Origin: an uncultured Flavobacteriales bacterium
Lineage (GTDB): Bacteria > Bacteroidota > Bacteroidia > Flavobacteriales_D > Crocinitomicaceae
Assembly: GCA_937973685.1 (NCBI GenBank)
Contig: CALJKJ010000015.1
Span: 67,813 to 131,812, forward strand
DNA length: 64,000 nt
Reading direction: 5' to 3'
In this document: positions 62,001 to 64,000 of the stretch, one piece after another
Layout of the letters: every line of letters begins with the position of its first letter
Numbering within the stretch: position 1 is the stretch's first letter
The notes under the pieces: model-generated
What the model saw: the letters and a program-made list of their open reading frames with translations, nothing else
Database searches by the model: none
What the model was told of the DNA's origin: nothing
Position numbers and translations under genes: made by a program

Positions 62001-63357
62001 GAATACCTAAACGGTGTAACGTAGGGGCACGGTTTAATAAAACTGGGTGACCTTTTAATACGTTTTCAAGAATATCCCAAACAACTGGTTCTTTGCGATC
62101 TACAATTTTCTTAGCAGACTTAACAGTTTTCACGATACCACGCTCGATCATCTTACGAATAATGAACGGTTTGTACAATTCAGCTGCCATGTCTTTTGGT
62201 AAACCACATTCGTGTAATTTCAAATCTGGTCCAACAACAATTACTGAACGTGCAGAATAATCAACACGTTTTCCTAATAAGTTTTGACGGAAACGACCTT
62301 GTTTACCTTTCAATGAATCAGATAATGATTTCAAAGGACGATTTGATTCCGTTTTAACAGCAGAAGCTTTACGTGAATTATCGAACAATGAATCAACTGA
62401 TTCTTGCAACATACGTTTCTCATTACGCAAAATCACCTCTGGTGCTTTGATTTCGATCAATCGCTTCAAACGGTTGTTACGTATGATTACACGACGGTAT
62501 AAGTCATTTAAATCGGAAGTAGCGAAACGACCTCCATCTAGTGGAACTAGTGGACGTAATTCAGGCGGAATAACAGGAACAACTTTCACGATCATCCATT
62601 CTGGACGATTATCGATACGTGTTTGAGATTCACGCATTGCCTCAACAACTTGTAATCTTTTTAACGCTTCGTGTTTACGTTGAACAGAAGTTTCTGTATT
62701 TGCTTGATGACGCAATGCATACGACATTTCCTCTAAATTCATTTTACGCAACAAATCGTATAGTGCCTCGGCACCCATTTTTGCGATGAATTTATTAGGA
62801 TCTGTATCTTCTAAATATTGATTTTCTCTTGGAAGTGTATCCAAAATATCTAAATATTCTTCTTCCGTTAAGAATTCTTTTTCTGTTAACGAAGAACCAT
62901 CAAGATGCGTCGCGATACCCGTTTGGATTACAACATATCTTTCATAATAGATAATTTGATCTAACTTCTTTGTTGGTAAACCTAATAAGTAACCAATTTT
63001 GTTTGGTAACGAACGGAAATACCAAATATGAGCTACAGGAACAACTAATGAAATATGTCCCATTCGTTCACGGCGAACTTTCTTCTCTGTTACTTCAACA
63101 CCACATCGGTCACAAACGATTCCTTTGTAACGAATACGTTTGTACTTACCACAATGACATTCGTAGTCTTTTACTGGTCCGAAGATACGCTCACAAAAGA
63201 GTCCATCACGTTCCGGCTTGTACGTACGATAGTTGATTGTTTCAGGCTTGAGCACTTCACCACTTGATTGCTCGAGTATCACCTCAGGAGAAGCCAACGA
63301 GATCGTAATCTTGTTGAAGCTACTTTGTTTTTTCGGTGTTTCTTTTCTGTAAGCCAT
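59071..63357 (-). CDS. rpoC: DNA-directed RNA polymerase beta' subunit
   Basis: RpoC forms, with RpoB, the catalytic cleft of RNA polymerase. The 1428 residues show the N-terminal zinc site (CHCGKYKRIRYKGIVCDRCG), the bridge and switch elements, and the catalytic NADFDGDQM with three Asp that hold the Mg ion. A second Cys cluster CEMRRGVCSKCYGRNLA and QSIGEPGTQLTLRTFHVGG of the trigger region follow. The length is normal for Bacteroidota. It lies 53 bases downstream of rpoB and ends at a strong terminator. Confidence 0.97.
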   Translation of the reverse strand: MAYRKETPKKQSSFNKITISLASPEVILEQSSGEVLKPETINYRTYKPERDGLFCERIFGPVKDYECHCGKYKRIRYKGIVCDRCGVEVTEKKVRRERMGHISLVVPVAHIWYFRSLPNKIGYLLGLPTKKLDQIIYYERYVVIQTGIATHLDGSSLTEKEFLTEEEYLDILDTLPRENQYLEDTDPNKFIAKMGAEALYDLLRKMNLEEMSYALRHQANTETSVQRKHEALKRLQVVEAMRESQTRIDNRPEWMIVKVVPVIPPELRPLVPLDGGRFATSDLNDLYRRVIIRNNRLKRLIEIKAPEVILRNEKRMLQESVDSLFDNSRKASAVKTESNRPLKSLSDSLKGKQGRFRQNLLGKRVDYSARSVIVVGPDLKLHECGLPKDMAAELYKPFIIRKMIERGIVKTVKSAKKIVDRKEPVVWDILENVLKGHPVLLNRAPTLHRLGIQAFQPKLIEGKAIRLHPLVTTAFNADFDGDQMAVHLPLGNAAILEAQLLMLASHNILNPANGAPIAVPSQDMVLGLYYITKSRTSTPEHIVKGENGIFYSPEEVIIANNEGKLDLHAPIKVKSYDLNFEGVPELRMIDTTCGRVLFNEVVPREVGFINDVLTKKALRDIIGHVLKTCGTAKTAKFLDDIKELGYSMAFKGGLSFNLDHIIIPKEKEILVSKAENEVKEVMANYNMGLITNNERYNQIIDIWTHTNSRLTNTLMDQLKNDNQGFNSIYMMFDSGARGSKEQIRQLSGMRGLMAKPQKSGASAQEIIENPILSNFKEGLSILEYFISTHGARKGLADTALKTADAGYLTRRLVDVAQDVIINQDDCGTLRGLVATALKKNDDVVEPLNDRIVGRTSVHDIYHPETEALIVEAGELITDAVADEIDNAGIEEVEIRSVLTCEMRRGVCSKCYGRNLATHRPAQNGDAVGVVAAQSIGEPGTQLTLRTFHVGGTASNIADESDMKAKASGTLEIDELRTIQRKAADGTIKTIVVGRSAEMKITDPKTGVTLMTSNVPYGAEMIIDETTKTIKKGDIICKWDPYNAVIISEVSGKVVFENIIDGVTYREEVDEQTGFTEKVIIESRDKKKNPAIHIIDAKTKEVLREYNIPVDSHISVGEGDKVEEGVILVKIPRVAGKTGDITGGLPRVTELFEARNPSNPAVVSEIDGIVEFGKIKRGNREIQVTSKTGDVRKYLVPLSKHILVQENDFVRAGQPLSDGATTPNDILNIQGPTKVQEYIVNEIQEVYRLQGVKINDKHFEVIVRQMMLKVEIIDAGDTRFLEGQSVHKADFMEENDAIYGMKVVVDAGDSTEIKAGQILSARKLRDENSQLKRADKKLIESRDAVPATSTPLLQGITRASLQTQSFISAASFQETTKVLNEAAISGKVDHLLGLKENVIVGHLIPAGTGVRKFQEVIVANKEELAAISE

Positions 63358-63410
63358 TTTATAACTTTCTTTTATTCAATTCGACAATTCAATTCCTGAC
63401 CAAGTCAGTA

Positions 63411-64000
63411 TTAATCCATGGAAACATTTAATCCAAGACCTCTCAATTCATGTAACAATACATTGAATGATTCAGGAATTCCTGGTTCTGGAATGTTATC
63501 TCCTTTAACGATTGCTTCGTATGCTTTCGCACGACCCATTACATCATCCGATTTAACAGTTAAGATTTCTTGTAGGATATTAGCTGCACCAAATGCTTCT
63601 AATGCCCAAACCTCCATCTCACCGAAACGTTGACCTCCAAATTGCGCTTTACCACCTAATGGCTGTTGCGTAATTAACGAGTATGGTCCGATTGAACGTG
63701 CATGCATTTTATCATCAACCATGTGAGATAATTTCAACATGTAGATAATACCAACAGTTGCAGGTTGATCAAAACGATCTCCTGTTCCACCATCGTACAA
63801 GTATGTTTTACCTGAACGTGGAACTCCTGCTTTGTCTGTCCAATCATTAATTTCTGACGGTTTTGCACCATCAAAAATTGGAGTAGCAAACTTAACACCT
63901 AATTTATCTCCAGCCCAACCAAGTACTGTTTCATAAATCTGACCCAAGTTCATACGAGATGGTACCCCTAGTGGATTCAATACGATATCTACTGGTGTTC
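63411..64000 (-). CDS. rpoB: DNA-directed RNA polymerase beta subunit, 3' part
   Basis: The reading frame stays open to the right window edge, so only the last 196 codons are seen. The visible start reads TPVDIVLNPLGVPSRMN, a highly conserved RpoB segment, followed by YMLKLSHMVDDKMHARSIGPYSLITQQPLGGKAQFGGQR-type sequence (clamp-related C-terminal part) and FGEMEVWALEAFGA. This is the part that contacts RpoC. The true start lies outside; any start codon inside the window would be an artefact. Confidence 0.96.
   Translation of the reverse strand, partial: TPVDIVLNPLGVPSRMNLGQIYETVLGWAGDKLGVKFATPIFDGAKPSEINDWTDKAGVPRSGKTYLYDGGTGDRFDQPATVGIIYMLKLSHMVDDKMHARSIGPYSLITQQPLGGKAQFGGQRFGEMEVWALEAFGAANILQEILTVKSDDVMGRAKAYEAIVKGDNIPEPGIPESFNVLLHELRGLGLNVSMD

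Overview
The window is a contiguous piece of a low-GC chromosome from a member of the Bacteroidota, most probably order Flavobacteriales (a Fluviicola/Crocinitomicaceae-like organism is my best guess, from family knowledge rather than a search). The reasons are gldB and gldC gliding-motility genes, a type IX secretion C-terminal sorting domain, a DPP11-type S46 peptidase, a DUF3467 gene near rpoC, a RND pump fused to its outer-membrane factor, TAnnTTTG promoter elements and the absence of clear Shine-Dalgarno sequences. Coding density is very high. No gap exceeds about 260 bases, and I see no tRNA, rRNA, CRISPR array, insertion sequence or prophage.

Layout. 1-5.0 kb: start of a secreted protein, gldB-gldC, DPP11-like peptidase, a membrane protein and coaE. 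5.1-19.2 kb: housekeeping genes (methyltransferase, ZIP transporter, hemH, lpd, lipA, osmC-like, rlmB, yjjG-like, upp, an ABC exporter coupled to a substrate-binding protein, small lipoproteins, ahcY, a phosphatase-superfamily lipoprotein). 19.3-35.8 kb: a complete Bacteroidota division/cell-wall (dcw) cluster, all on the minus strand and read as mraZ-rsmH-ftsL-ftsI-murE-mraY-murD-unknown-ftsW-murG-murC-ftsQ-ftsA-ftsZ-yqeY. It ends at a terminator. An outward-facing pair of MraZ-box-like repeat arrays precedes mraZ. 36-39.6 kb: truC-like, engB, an SDR epimerase, an alkyltransferase-like protein and tiny secreted proteins. 39.6-48.8 kb: a surface-polysaccharide locus (lipid-carrier sugar transferase, aminotransferase, two GT4 glycosyltransferases, wecB, ligase/polymerase, acyltransferase, flippase, WbpP-like epimerase) read downstream of rny. 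50.5-51.1 kb: a coiled-coil gene plus zapA behind the best promoter in the window. 51.6-57.9 kb: a divalent-metal efflux operon (DUF3467, small secreted protein, RND-OMF fusion, adaptor). 58-64 kb: an EamA transporter, rpoC and the 3' part of rpoB.

The most notable points are an unrecognised 157-residue gene translationally coupled inside the dcw cluster, the period-10 MraZ-box-like arrays, and the RND-OMF fusion. The fusion joint is an A7-C-A7 run, and one extra base there would restore two separate genes overlapping as ATGAATAA, the same 8-base overlap type that recurs elsewhere in the window. Other points are a Rieske-fold lipoprotein lacking cluster ligands, a stand-alone T9SS sorting domain, and several genes whose promoter -7 element lies 3-5 bases from the start codon, implying leaderless mRNAs. 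All functional calls come from motif and family recognition by eye; no search was run.
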